Shown here in pieces: positions 47,842 to 60,483 of a stretch of DNA of 64,000 bases (the first letter of the stretch is position 1; each line of letters opens with the position of its first letter). The notes beneath the pieces are model-generated. The model saw only the letters and a program-made list of their open reading frames with translations. It searched no databases and was not told the DNA's origin. The position numbers and the translations under genes are program-made. Source of the DNA: Arachnopeziza araneosa. Its lineage: Eukaryota; Ascomycota; Leotiomycetes; Helotiales; Arachnopezizaceae. The stretch is taken from the NCBI GenBank assembly GCA_003988855.1, contig QYAI01000006.1, positions 62,001 through 126,000 of the forward strand. Direction: 5' to 3'.

Positions 47842-50800
47842 GATGGTCGTGATCGTCGTTATACTGAAACTCTAACTAGGTAATACGTATGTGTAAAACT
47901 TGTTGATCCAGCAAGTGACAGTGCCAAGAATCGAATTTGTAAATAATGGGCAGGCTCGAGCCGCTATAGAAGAGAGTCTTTCCGGAAGAGTTTGTTTAAG
48001 AACCGTAAAATATGGACGAAAAAACACAATCAAAAGAATGTAAGCAGCCAAGCCAGTTGGGCAATAAAAGAGAGTGATTATTAGCTGCGAAGAGAAGGTA
48101 TATTGACGTCAAGTGAAGAGAGAAGGAAAGAAGAAAACGAAGCAGGAAGAGCAACCATAATATATGAAGCATCGATGTTGCATGGGGTCATCTGGAGTAT
48201 GCGGTTCCCGTGGAAACCTACGGCCGTGCGACTTGGACTGAAGTTTACGGGGGGTGGAAGGTGGCGGATGTTCATGAGGGTTTCTGATTATGCATGGCTT
48301 GATTTCACATCTCGACCACTTCGTCCCGTTTTCCTTCACACTTGCGTTTCTTGGCAACCAGGATGGTTGTTTGAGATCGCGGGGTTCGAACTTTGAAGTA
48401 TCATGGCCTCCACAGTGAAATCAGACCCTGATTTCCAAGGGTTTCCTCGCGTGCTGGGTAAATACAGCGTGTGTGCACACGGGGAAAATGCAACTTACAT
48501 TATACAGATTGTGAATCTTGCAACAAGTATCAGGTACTACCTGCACGGATGAACGTGTTTAGAGCCGCGAACATTCTTTTCTGCTTCTGTGAACGCTGGC
48601 TGGGATCCTGGCTATCTCGAAACCTCGCTTCACCCACTGTTGTTTGGAGAAATTCAAGCAAAAGACAAGAGGGAATAATGCTCGAGCCTTATGGGGGTGG
48701 TGTGCGGTCTTTGGCCTCTCGACCACTGCTGGCACGACTGGCCTGATAGACGAGCTCGCCATCGGATGGAAACGTCAACCTGTCAAAACAACCTCGTCGG
48801 CGGTGCAGCGTTTAGCGCCCAGCTCTTGAATGGCTGCGTAGGCGCCTTTTGTTTCGCAGGCCCTCCCGAGGCAGAGGAGAAACATCAGAAGTATAACAAT
48901 AGGAAACAAGGCCCATTAGCCAGCCAGACACACCTGGGACGGGCCCTTTGAGAAGCATTCTTCCAGACTCCTCGTCGCAGGTCTCCAGGTACTGCGAGCA
49001 CCTCCGCAGTGGTGATTAGGGAGGCTGACATCAGGTCATGTTCTCCATCGCCCTCGGAAACCGCGTGCTGTCGGTTGTGTCATGATTCGAACGGCTTTAG
49101 AGGATATAGTGCTTTCCCAAGCAGCATGATGGTGGGGAGGCTCAAGGACGAAGCCAGAGGTCGCATTTGTTCTAACATGCCGTCTCATGAGTGTGCAGTC
49201 GTCGAACCAGCGCGGGCAGAAACGCCGTGAGAGAATACTGGTGATTTCGGAACGACGAGTGGCCGGCCTGGCTGATTGCAGCTCTCGACCTTAATCTGCC
49301 CAGCCTTATGGAGGGTGGCAGGCCAATGGTGGGCGCTGGTGCAGGCATCTCGTACTACTGATCAGATGGAACAGAGAGCATCAACAACATTTGAGCCGCT
49401 GGACAGACACATCAGACCCTAGAGTGGATTGAGCAAATGTGGCGCGGGTGTGTCCAGCCCTCAAACGCAGAACGTTAGGGTGCTGTCGGGGCTAGGGGTC
49501 ATGCTTTAAGATACTTAATGCTGCCACCACCACTTGTCACACTTCACAAAACGGTGTTCGCGCCTTTTGGACGAGTCAGAGCCGGGCTTATGGCGTTTCT
49601 CAGGAGCAAGAGCCTTCTGCACGTTCGCCGTGTTTTGTCTGAAAATCGTCTGGTTTTGCTATTGGATCACGAAATGTTTGGCATTGCAAGCCCACCAGTT
49701 CTGTTTCTGTCCGTCACGCCCGCCTCTTCTCACTGGCTTCTGCGAGCGAGACCTTATCGGTGAATCCTCCTCTCCATCTGCAGCGGCTTGCTGGCGTTTC
49801 GAAACCAAAAATACATCAACCACTATGGATGACACCACATGTCTCATCACCGCGACACAGAGGACGGAGGCATTCGGGATCTCACAAACACTATTCGTCA
49901 TTCGGATCCGCGACAGCAGGAGGAGTGAAGATTAACTACTGTATCTCCGATCCATTGATCGCACATCATCGGCCGATTGAGGGAGATGAATCAAGAACGA
50001 GATGGACGCGGGAAATTCTTTCCTACGGAGGCTTTCCCCACGCATACCGCAACCCTAAGATCTCGGTTTGGATTTGGCACTGTCCCGAATACCTGAGCCG
50101 TGTGTGCATGTGCAGAATGCTGACGAGGGTTTTCTGCATGCAAGCTTGTTGCAGACTGTTGGGGGCCCTGGAGCAGCTTGCCTGCAAAAGGCACGAGATG
50201 CTGAGCTGTGAGAAATGTATAAATAAAACCCAAAAAAAGAAACCGCTGAAACATTTCTAGAAGTAGAAATAGCAGACACGACGGTTCTTCGCAGGCCACC
50301 ACCAGAAGAAGCAAAACACGCACTCTCATAGGATGAACGGCGAGTCCTCTAGAGGCCGTGCAATAATTGAAACACCAGAATGTTTCTCCTCGAGATCGAG
50401 ATTGCCTTCACCAAAGTAGGCACAAATTACGTCTTCACGTCCTCAAATACGAAAGTGCCATTTCCGATCACGGTCCTGGTTCCTAGTCGGGCAGTGAAGC
50501 TTCTGTATCGGCCCGTGAGCCTTCGGCGTCAATGATATGCTCGAGCACCAACTTTCCTCTGTGGCTTAATCATTATGCCTTAGACATTCGCACAGAAATC
50601 TTGCTATTCAATGCCAAGGCCAAACCTTCCAGAGTATCAGGCAATAGAACAGAATTCACTTTTCATCATGGCATTGGACTAGGAAGTTATTTTCTGCGCG
50701 CATGCATCGGCTTTCCTCCACAATTTCCCATTGCCCGGGTTCCACCAATGCTACCTCTCTCTGCGCATGTACTCTCCTGTACAAGTAGCACCCCAGAACG

Positions 50801-51094
50801 CATTTCAGGTGGAGATTGAGCGAGTGCGGGGACGATCATGTCCAGCGTATTCGAGTGACTTGTGATACACATCTCAAATGATGTCAATCTGGATAAGGGA
50901 CGGGAATGCGAGATATGCACGGGCTGGACACAAAGTAAGCTTAATCTTCCAGGCTGACACTCCAGACTGATCGACATTGTTGGAGGACGGAATCACGATT
51001 CCCCGCACGGCAATCGGTCAAGAATGAAGTGTTGTCGTGGGTGCATGAAGGCGGAGAAATGTAAGAAATGTAAATAGAAGTGCCAGCAACGCCG

Positions 51095-51112
51095 CTCTCT
51101 CTCTCTCTCTCT
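51095..51112. repeat. (CT)n microsatellite
   Basis: About nine CT units in the long Myb-flanked spacer. Confidence 0.8.
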
Positions 51113-51663
51113 TGCTCGCTATATTGAGAACGATGAGTCAAGGGATGGTCATCACGCCCCCAATCCAATCGGTCAAGTATGCTCGTATACCACCTTCCCT
51201 TGTTGGCCCACGGGAAAGTCCGCGGTGAGCGTTGGAGAGCAGAGAGCAGCAGAGGGCCATGATGTGATGGGAGGTTAAAAAAAAAAAGCCAACCATGGAC
51301 GCGAGGGAGATGGAGCGGCGCGTGTGATTCGCCGGGCTGTATGGCTCTTCTTCTCTCTGCAATTAGCAGAAAGATTGCAGTCGACGAGAGCGCTGCTTGA
51401 CAATGGGTGACAAAAGCAATAACACTGAGCAGGTAAGTCTCTCGATATAAGAGCGCCGCGATCACGAGGAAGGGATCAATAAGGAAAATAATATGGTTGA
51501 AATACCCCGCATCAGTGCATATGGAAGATCCGCCTCCCTTGCTTGGGGCTCGTGCTTGCATGCCACAGCTGCACACCTCTCTCTTGGATTGTCGAGTTTC
51601 GCTGGCTGCGCTGCCAATCATACCCTCCGACGCCGACACCTTTGATGCAAGATAGACAGCCCA

Positions 51664-51690
51664 GAGAGGCAGAGGCAGAGGCAGAGGCAG
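51664..51690. repeat. (AGAGGC)n short repeat
   Basis: About four tandem AGAGGC units. Confidence 0.8.
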
Positions 51691-51808
51691 CAAGCAGGCC
51701 CGCCCCAGATCCACCGCGAGTCGACAGCACGCATGGCGGCATGAGGTGGCAGCATTCTCGGTGGCTGGCAGGGCGTGCAAAATCAATGGCTGGCTGCGGG
51801 GACAGACT

Positions 51809-51840
<32 letters not shown>

Positions 51841-51849
51841 CTACTACTG
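51809..51849. repeat. (CTG/CTA)n trinucleotide tract
   Basis: Some 13 triplets, CTG changing to CTA at its 3' side; a separate GTC tract follows at 51864-51880. Confidence 0.85.
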
Positions 51850-52130
51850 TGAGAGATGATCGCATCGTCGTCGTCGTCGACAGCTGTCATACCGTAGTCA
51901 GCCCGCTCGCTCAGTCCCAGGCCCCAAACCTCGACGACAACGACGCCGCCTCCGCACAACATTGACAGCTTCCCAGCGCCTCCGTCCCGCAGACGCCCTA
52001 CAGTACAATCCCACAATCAGATCCCGGCCTGGCCATGGCTGTTTCGTTTCGGATAGACATCCTGTGAAATGAGCGTGTCTTGACCACTTCGGGCAGAGAA
52101 CCGCGCTTCACGCTCTCCGTCCGGTCCATT

Positions 52131-52142
52131 CCCCCCCCCCCC
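52131..52142. repeat. Poly-C run of 12
   Basis: Twelve consecutive C bases; likely prone to length variation and sequencing error. Confidence 0.85.
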
Positions 52143-53224
52143 GAGTTACACAGATTACGCCTTGTCACTAAACGACGGCTTGGGACTGGCGATCTTGAAG
52201 CTGGCACGACTGAGCAACCAACACTCGGTGACGCCCTCGTCCACTGACAGGTTCCCCTCATTCTTATCCCACAATCCCCATCCTCCCTGCGTGCCGCATG
52301 CAAGCGTAACCGAGTAGAGCCCTCGGTGCGTCGAGAATAATGCAAAAAGACGGTCGGCCTCGACAGCGTGCGAGGTACTGCACGGTACCAAGGTGACTGC
52401 GGGTACTGTTGCGGTAGGAAGATACGGCCCAGCACTCCGTATTCCTACACTTGCAGGAACGGCGGGCGGTACATCTCTCATGCTGCCCACGCTGGAACAA
52501 GGCGCTGGACACATGCCACCCCAAGCAAGAGGCGTTTAGGTGGAAGGCATCTTTATGGCAAGCTTGCGACTGGCTTAGCCAGCCGCTTGAAGTCGTAGCA
52601 AGTACCGTGGCTCCGATCGCAGACAGGCATAGCTGGAAATCTTTCTTGCTCTGGCTGCCGTCCCTGGTCAACTCTTTTTCAATGACACTGCTTATAGCCT
52701 TTTGCATATGTACCGGAGCTGTACTCTACTTAATGCCCGAGGCTGCTGTTGAAGTCATCAGATCAACGCAACCAAACACGCTCTGTCTTTATTATTTCTT
52801 ACAAACTGCTTTTCCCTTTCCCTATCTGAGCGTGAGATGGACTGCTCCGTGTACTTCTAATTTTCCATTCCATTCAAGGGACTCCTCGTGGTTACCTCCG
52901 CTGCTCTCCATACGTCAGTGGTTGCCGATATAGAACTATGCAGGAAACGCATGTCAGCCTTGTTCATTACATTCACTTCGATCCCAAGTACATCAGATCC
53001 TAAGTATCTTTGTACCTCCACCCTAGCCTCAACACAGCCATCCCAACCAATCCACACGCGAAGCTGCAAAGAACTAGGACTCGCGCACAACAAGACACGC
53101 TTTCCTCCCGCATCTCCTAATTTTAAATCCCCGAAAGGAAAAAAGCAACAGAACTCAGGAGGCAAGAGACACTCTCTGCGATCCACTTCCCAATTTTTTT
53201 TTCCGAGGCGTTGAAAAGGCGCCA

Positions 53225-54044
53225 ATGTCGAAACGTCCAGAGCGTACTGAAGTTGATCCAACCGCTGCCATCTCACCTTCAAATTCTCGGCCATCTACAG
53301 CGGAGGGTCTCATTAATACAGAAATACAGTCGCCGCGGAACAAGAGACCTCGCGCACCTGGTCCATCAACGCCTGCTCTCGCGATGTCTGGTCCGTCAGA
53401 TACTGCTGGTCCGTCTGAAGGTGGCGATGAGCCAAGTATGACTTCGTCTCCTATGGGGCCACCAGCGAAGAAATCGAGGACGAACACTCCTTGGACCCCT
53501 GCTGAGTTTGTTCTCCTATCTCCAAACATACTAGAAAAAATCTCCGAAGCATCGTCGCTTAACTGACTCTTCAACTAGAGAACAGAGGTTGAAGACTATG
53601 CGGGACGCTGGCAACAGCTGGGCAGAAATTGCAAAGGTAAGCTGTCAACGTCTAGGGAACACAAGAAAATGGAAATGCTAAAACCGTCAGACCTTTCCTA
53701 ACAGGACGGAAGGGAGTGTAAAGAAGCATTGGTACAAGGTAAAGACTTTGTTCTGATTGACATGAAGAGTAACTAACCGGCTTACAGGATATGCATTACG
53801 CAGAATTCGCAGAGGACGAGGTAGGCTACTCTACAACAGATTCGCGTTAGACTCTGACGTTAAACTAGAGTCAGGCTCTACTCAACGCTATCAAAGAATA
53901 CGAGACGAATAAGTGGAAAGAGATAGGTAAGAAGGTTGGAAAACCTGCCAAGGTATGCTTACTTGATCCTCCACGTTACTTCTTACTGACACAAATCAGG
54001 CTTGCGAGCAGTACGCGAAAGAGCATTTTGCTGGGAAGATATAG
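53225..54044 (+). CDS. Two-repeat Myb/SANT domain protein, six exons
   Basis: Six exons, 53225-53505, 53579-53636, 53691-53738, 53788-53820, 53869-53952 and 54000-54044, 182 residues. The first 90 residues are disordered, Ser/Pro-rich, with a KKSR basic motif. Repeat 1 begins NTPWTPAEEQRL and includes NSWAEIAKTFPNRTEGSVKKHWYK; repeat 2 includes SQALLNAIKEYETNKWKEIGKKVGK and ACEQYAKEHF. The Trp/aromatic spacing and helix-turn-helix pattern fit Myb/SANT. All introns are 47-73 bases with usable branch sites; the first has an atypical GTTTGT donor but a clean frame (PAE/EQRL). Probably a small nuclear DNA-binding regulator. Target unknown. Confidence 0.87.
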
Positions 54045-56595
54045 GGCAACGCAAGGAGAACGTGGCGGGTCGTCGTTCGAGCTTTGCGATTATCTGAGCG
54101 TCGATCTCACCGCCGGAGCCTCAACCGCCCGTTTCCCTTTATCCAACCGTCCGAGAAACGAAACGAAACTTTATATTCTCAATTTCAAACGAGGGCGTCA
54201 TGAAGGCTTACTCATTCCTTGTTTACATCGATCATGTGTAACATCACTTCGCGGTCTCGCATGGCTGGCGCTAGTGGGATTGCTGTCCGATTCTTCTGGG
54301 ACAAACCACGTTTTCTTTCTCTTCTTCAACCTGATAAATTCTTCATAGCGGAGGCTTGTATGATTTGATTCTATGAGGGGTTTGAGCAAGGGGTTTGGGC
54401 ATGGGCTTTGCTTTTTTTTGGTGTCGACTATGGAAATGGATGTAAAGGACATTCGGAATACCCGGTGGGAACTATGGATGGATAAAATGCGTGTGAAAGG
54501 ATAATTTTTCAATTCGATGGTTTCTCTGCCGAACAAATTTTCTTTGTTTAAAGGGAGTGAGAGAAGAACGAAATGCGAGGTAGGTGATACGTATTTGAGG
54601 TTATTGATGGACGGGCCACTGCGTGGCGGCAACTCTGCGACATCCCGCCGGCTGTGCACAAACATTATAAGGAGTAGTAGGTTGGAGTCTATCCCTTTCA
54701 TCCAAGATCTGAGATCTTTGATTCGAACAACGTTCTATTTGTGAGTTTGGTGGGCTTGGCTCTTGGCTCTTGGCTCTTGGCCGGAGTCAACTACTGGAAA
54801 ATACCGAGGACCGTTCATATTGGACGAGAGAGAGAGAACTTTCCATGGAGCCAAACCAAAATATCTGTATTTGAATCACTGATGCCGAGGATCTATACCG
54901 ACTCTGCTGAGAGGAGAGCGATAAAGCTAGCAGAGCAGAAACCCAAGATCGATCGGAAATGGCCAGCCGCATCGACGAAAGTGGGAACTTTCCCACCCCG
55001 TGGTATTCTGAATCTGGACTGGCCGTTCCTCAAGATGGATGAAGATGCACCCGTAGCTACCTCCGACTCCGCAAGTAGGCACAGGACAAGGAAGAAGCAA
55101 GATCCAAGCTCCAAGCCCCAAGAACCGGAAGTTTAAGCAAGGAATCCATGACCTAGCTTCAGATGACTTGAGTTAGCCTCCGCCAGCTCATCAACCTGCA
55201 ACGGCGTGGCTGACCCCGCTCTTGTGGCTTTTCGCACGCACACTGCAAGGGGTTGGCTTGCTCAAAGACGAGAAAGGGCATTGACGTCGAAAGTGCCGTG
55301 CTTGGATGTGATGTGGCTTGCGGAGAGAGGAAGGAGACGAGAGGAGAAGACGAGAGATGGTTGAAGCAGCAGGATTTAGCCATCTTTCGAAGATGGCGAG
55401 ATGCGCAAAGAGACCGAGCCGTGGATTGGAAAAGGACGCTTTTTGCTTCTGCGATGAATTCGCCTTGGTACCTTCTCTGGGATGGGTGGCCGGGTTGCAT
55501 TACCAGACAGCCAGTTGAGGTTTGTCTTGCAGAAGCTTCTTCAATGCAACAAGTTGTGAGTGTCTGGATCCAGATAGATAGATTAGTCAGGTTCGCAAAT
55601 CCTGCTCTGGTTCTATCCCTGCGGAAACCCTTTCTGAAAGCGGAAGCTTAGCATCTTCTCCCTTCTGCCGCACTTGACGTACAAGTAACCATGTCCTCGT
55701 CCCGCCGTACCAATGACCTGTCTCTCCTGCCTCAGACCCTCCACCCCGTCGTCGTCGTCGTCTCGTCCAAGTTACAAGCACAGTAGCACTGGTACAAGAA
55801 CAATATGCACCCGACGTCCTGCGATGTGGTTCAGATGAAGTCGTTGTTATTCTGTGACTCGGAACCAGACGGGCACACTTTTCCCACTGCGTCACTCAAC
55901 ACGAAGATACGTGGGATCGCCCTCCACATTCCTCTTGCTGCGCTGCACTGCACTACACACACGCTGGAAGGTTCGCATGGAAAGACATGCAACTAAAGCC
56001 CATACGGCTAGGACATCACTAGAAGAGGTTTCGTTTCAGGAGATGGCGCGAGTTCATTGGGTGAGGTCTGCATCTCAGCACCAAAACCGTTTTGCGGAGA
56101 GGGATAAACGACATCGAGTGGCGTCGCAGACCCTCGTCTTTCCCGTATTGAGAGTGTCAGACGGGCAAAAGCGAGCGACCCTAGCAACAGAATTCTTCAA
56201 TTTTCCTTCTTCATCTCTCAAAAACATCACTCGACATCTCGACATCTCGACGACCTTTGGTTCTCTTTTTCTTTCGTTTCCCATTCACTCGCTCGCTCGC
56301 TCTGCTAATTATAACTTCTATTCCTTCCTCATCGCCTCGTTTGGTGAGGGAGCTGCAATCTGCCTTGATTTCAGCATATCATAAAAACCCTGCAGAGGAT
56401 CGAATCACCGTCTCACAACGCCTCTTCCAAGTTCCGGCGTCGAAACAAGCTGCATCATTCGCTCAGCACTTCCTTTTTCTTCCTGCAACGGCCCGTCGAG
56501 GCTGCATTTAATCACTTGCATCAATCTTCTTGATACCTCGAAGCGTGTTTGTGATTGGGAAGAGATAATCGATAGAGAATATAACATACTACATA
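54045..56595. other. Spacer upstream of the Crh gene
   Basis: About 2.5 kb, no credible gene. Three tandem GGCTCTT units lie near 54754-54780 and short CTCGACAT/CTCG repeats at 56225-56300. Pyrimidine-rich sequence at 56200-56590 looks like a 5' leader. Confidence 0.45.
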
Positions 56596-58001
56596 ATGGT
56601 TCGGTCGTTGATATTTGCGGCTGCAGTGGCCAGCTTGTCGGCCGTTTGGGCGCAAGATTGTGGACTGGACAGTAAATGTCCGCAGAGCGCGCCATGCTGT
56701 TCGCGTAAGTTGCTTCCCAAAATCTTCAATTAGAGCTCGTTGTTAACTTAAATAGAATATGGAAGCTGTGGTGTAGGAGCATACTGTCTCGGAGGTTGCG
56801 ACCCACGCTCGTCATTTTCGCTCGATTCCTGCGTCCCGGCACCTGTCTGTGAAAGTAAAACTTCCACATTCAACGATTTATCGCGCGTGAAATCGAATAC
56901 TGAATACCTGGGTGATGCTTCTACTGCAGATTGGGTCGCGAGCGGCCAGCCGGTCTCTTTCCAGAATAACTTGCTATTGACAATGGCTCCAGGTACGGTG
57001 GGCACGCTGCTGGCAAGTACAGATTATATGTGGTATGGAAATGTGCAGGCCTCTTTAAAGACCAGCAGAGGAGTGGGTGTCGTGACGGCTTTTATCTTGC
57101 TTTCAGATGTGAAGGATGAGATTGATTATGAATTCGTGGGTGCGAATTTGACAACTGCTCAAACCAACTACTACTACCAAGGCATTCCAAATTGTGAGTG
57201 CGGTATGCTCGCTTGAAGGAAACCGAGTGCTGATAAGTTTTAGACGACAACTCTGCAAATATCTCTCTCTCGGATACGTTCGCCAATTACCATACTTACG
57301 AGATCGACTGGACTCCCGACACCATTACCTGGAAAGTCGATGGCCAAGTAGGCCGCACTAAGAAGCGTTCTGATACTTGGAATGCGACATCCAATCAATG
57401 GGCTTACCCACAAACGCCTGCACGTGTTCAATTGTCCCTCTGGCCCGCAGGCCTCTCCACCAACGGCCAAGGTACTATCGATTGGGCCGGCGGTTTGGTT
57501 GATTGGAATTCTCAGGATATCCAGAGCAACGGCTACTATTACGCTGTTTTCGAATCCGTTACCGTCTCTTGCTACAATACCACTTCTGCTCCAGGAACCA
57601 GCACAGGCACTTCGTATACTTACAACAGCTACACAGGCACCAATGACACCGTTATCGACGGCGATAAAGCCACTGTTTTGAAATCGTTTCAAGGAACAGG
57701 TCTCAATATGGATGCAGGTGCTCCATCGGGAACCGCATCAGGAGCGTCAGCATCTTCAACAGCGCAGACCGTACCAGGTCTCTCCGGCGACCCGGGCATC
57801 AATACACACAACTCAGGCGACTCCAGCGACTCTGGGTCATCTACCAATTCAGCATCTGGAGCTAGCGCCACCGGTGGATTCGATCAAGGAAGCACTGGTT
57901 CAAGTAAGAGTGGTGCAGAAAAACTCGGCAGCCAAGAGAAAGTGCTCAAGGGCAGCGTCTTTGCTGGAATCGTCGTAGTGGTTGCTATGATGGCTTTATA
58001 A
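56596..58001 (+). CDS. UTR2: Crh-type GH16 chitin-glucan transglycosylase with CBM18
   Basis: Three exons, 56596-56704, 56756-57193 and 57244-58001, 434 residues. Order: signal peptide (about 20); a CBM18 module (CPQSAPCCSQYGSCG, split by intron 1); the GH16 fold from about 60; the catalytic DEIDYEFVG with Glu158, Asp160 and Glu162; VDGQVGRTKKR; and, after residue 330, a long Ser/Thr/Gly-rich tail ending in a hydrophobic segment for GPI attachment. Introns of 51 and 50 bases restore sequence across the joins (CCS/QYGSC; GIPN/YDNSAN). The CBM18 places it with the Utr2/Crh2 branch. Such enzymes link chitin to beta-1,6/1,3-glucan in the wall at septa and bud necks. Confidence 0.95.
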
Positions 58002-59207
58002 TGAAAGCTACTGTCATTAATTTGGGAAGGTTGATTGATCGTGCATTTGAGGGTCACGTTTGGCATTGCATTTGCATTTAAGGGATACAAGATCTTGGCA
58101 AACAAGGTATTAATGGCGTGAGCCGTCCGCTCTCTTTAAATACCCCGTATTAGTATGTTTTTGATGAGTCGGCTTCTTGTAAATAATGTAGGGTATAGGT
58201 AGTTGATTGGATTGAGCATTTGAAAGAGTAGTTGCATAGTAAAGGTTGGAAAAATGAATCGAATGGATTGCAAATTGAAAATCACTCTACATCTTATCCT
58301 ACTACTTTCATATAACCTATTGTCGCATTCACACTTGAGTTCAGGAGACCAAAAAGGTTGATTATGGGGAATTTGGTTTATTTTTATTTTTATTTTTATT
58401 TTTATCTGTCTACGCTTCTGTTTGTTGGAATGCCTCTTCAACAATCAGTCCTCATACCTTTATCTTTTTATGCCAAGACGTAAAACCAGAGTTTTCCACA
58501 ATTTCCAAGCATTCAAATCACTGGTAATCCTCTAGCTAAACCAAAACGCCCGAGAAGTGGCAACTAAGCCTGCTCAAAAGCCTCCCCAAGTCTAGCCCTC
58601 AGCCTCGGTTAGCTTCTCACTCATCTTTCTCACTAGGGTATGGTCGGTCTTGGGAGAGGGGTGCGGGTCATAGGCACGCTCTTCTCAAAATCCGACTTTT
58701 TGGGTGGTTGAGGGTGCCACCCTGAGGCGGCTGCTGTGACAAACTTGTTCCATGCCGACTCGAGCAAGGAACACGGTTCGGAACACTTAAAATGCATTCG
58801 AGGAGGGTCAACCTTTTTCTCTTGGGACTGAAAGAAGAGAAGGCTGTTCCGCATTGGGGCTCGTGATCGAAGTAGGTAGAGTTACAACTTCTCTTGTCCA
58901 GTTCCTAAGGATTGTTTATTTAAGATATCATCTTGTCTGAACAATGAACAGTGTGGTAAACGGATTGGTATCCAACGAACACGTATCAATCACGGGAGGT
59001 GTTGAGAAGATGGTCATTTCGAGGTTGAAAGTGGTGCACATTCGATGCTTAAACATATAGGTGTGCGGAGAGAGATATATGAACTCAGACTTCAATTCTT
59101 TGATTCCAATGACATTCTAGATACATCTTCGATGACTTTCTACAGGCTATTGAAGTTGAACAAGGACTTTTTGCCCTCTGAGATTGTTGGGTTCGGCTCA
59201 GTAAATT
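58002..59207. other. Spacer between convergent Crh and DOM34 genes
   Basis: About 1.2 kb, no gene seen. A (TTTTTA)n repeat runs about 58374-58406. Confidence 0.5.
58374..58406. repeat. (TTTTTA)n tract
   Basis: About five TTTTTA units; AT-rich microsatellite in the Crh/DOM34 spacer. Confidence 0.8.
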
Positions 59208-60483
59208 TTATGTAACAGATTCACTGTTATTTTCATCCGCATCTTCACCGTCTTCTCCTTCATCGAGATCTTGCAATGGGAAAGTCAGGATTGCCGCAAT
59301 GCCGCCTAATCCTTCCAGCCTTTTCCCGCTCTCATGGTCACTACTCAGGACTCTTGCATCACCACCTCCCTCTTTTACTTTATCAACAAGAGCAACCCAC
59401 CGTTTTCTAGTACCTATTTCCTGACTTCGAAAAAGTGAGTTGCTGATCAATAATACTCCTCCACCTTGCCCAACTGCACCTTTCTCTACAGCTTTCTCGA
59501 CTTCAGTGGGCCCATACCAGGCTCGCCCATCATCCTTCCTCAGAAGGTCCATGAAGTCATCCATGATGCGAGTCTCTTTAGCATATTTCGTATCTTTTAG
59601 CTTGGCTAAAACTTCGGGACTCTTCAACACCTCGTTCAAGCTATGCAGATGCCCAGAGCTTGAATGGATAACCACAAAGTTTGCTTTATTGGCGAGGATT
59701 GCTTTGTCATGTGTTCTGGCAGCCTCCTCAAGAATATACCTCTGAAATCCTGCAGCGGTAAAACCAGGGCTTGCGAGTAACAATGGCCGAGGTTGAGTAA
59801 TGTCCACCAGGCGTTTCAGCGTCTCCAAAGTAGTTTGATAGAATCTTTCAAGGCCTTTATCGTGATCTCCTGACCTCCCAGATCGCTTCTTCGGGATGCT
59901 TGTTTCAACTCTCTGCTTGAGAATTGTTTGATGTTCCGTAATGAGACAGATATTGGCAAGACCTTCTTGCATCACGACAGCAGGAACGGTACCCTCTTTG
60001 TCCTGTCTGATAGCTTCCCGCACAACATCCAAGGCGACCGAGTCCCATCCCTCCCTTTTCTCAAGCGTGAAATTTCGCTGTAATTCCAAATCTAAAGTAT
60101 GAAAGGCGCCAACTGTCACCCATTTGTTCTCTTCTACAACTTGTCCGCTCACATGGAGCTGTCCAGCTTGAGGATCAAAGTCGATTGACCTCACTGTGAT
60201 TAAGAGGGTGATGTGGACTCTAGTAGAAGATGTGCTCCCTGTAACAGATTCTGTGGTAACTCGGCGTATCGCGGATGCACGTAGAAGGTCTGTAGGTGCG
60301 ATTAAGTTATATGCATGCCACTACATGATAAGTGTTAGCGACAAAGCTTATTATATGTTGTATATATATGAAACATTGGAATGGAAACATTTGACTGGGC
60401 TTTACCATATCTTCGGGCTCCTCAGGGAAGAGCGTGATGGCTCCGGAACCATCTCCGTCGATATTCTGCCTAACAAGACGCAT
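59208..60483 (-). CDS. DOM34: Dom34/Pelota ribosome-rescue factor
   Basis: Two minus-strand exons, 60483-60406 and 60320-59208, 396 residues. The 85-base intron joins LFPEEPEDM to WHAYNLI, matching the Pelota N-terminus. Three domains: N-terminal Sm-like fold (residues 1-130), central eRF1-like domain (PLLLASPGFTAAGFQRYIL), and C-terminal L7Ae-like domain (YGPTEVEKAVEKGAVG, RVLSSDHESGKRLEGLGGIAAIL). It lacks the GGQ motif of eRF1, as expected. With Hbs1 it splits stalled ribosomes in no-go and nonstop decay. The C-terminus is acidic. Converges on the Crh gene. Confidence 0.95.

Larger units (their letters stand above)
47842..53224. other. 5.4 kb gene-free region between two divergent Myb/SANT genes
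   Basis: The longest spacer in the window. Open frames up to 281 residues exist (for example 50941-51786 minus), but they overlap other frames, lack motifs and follow triplet-repeat composition. Contains CT, AGAGGC, CTG/CTA, GTC and poly-C tracts (51095-52142). It may hold long 5' leaders, enhancer-like control sequence or noncoding RNA, none provable here. Confidence 0.5.

Noticed and set aside
49076..49092. GTTCGAATC on the minus strand, resembling a tRNA B-box
   Set aside because: The flanking bases do not form a T-stem and no A-box or acceptor stem fits, so no tRNA.
50941..51786. 281-residue open frame on the minus strand
   Set aside because: No motif, runs through CT and triplet repeats, and overlaps other frames; composition explains the openness.
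54198..54701. 167-residue minus-strand open frame
   Set aside because: No recognisable family, starts without context, and shares sequence with other short frames in a spacer.
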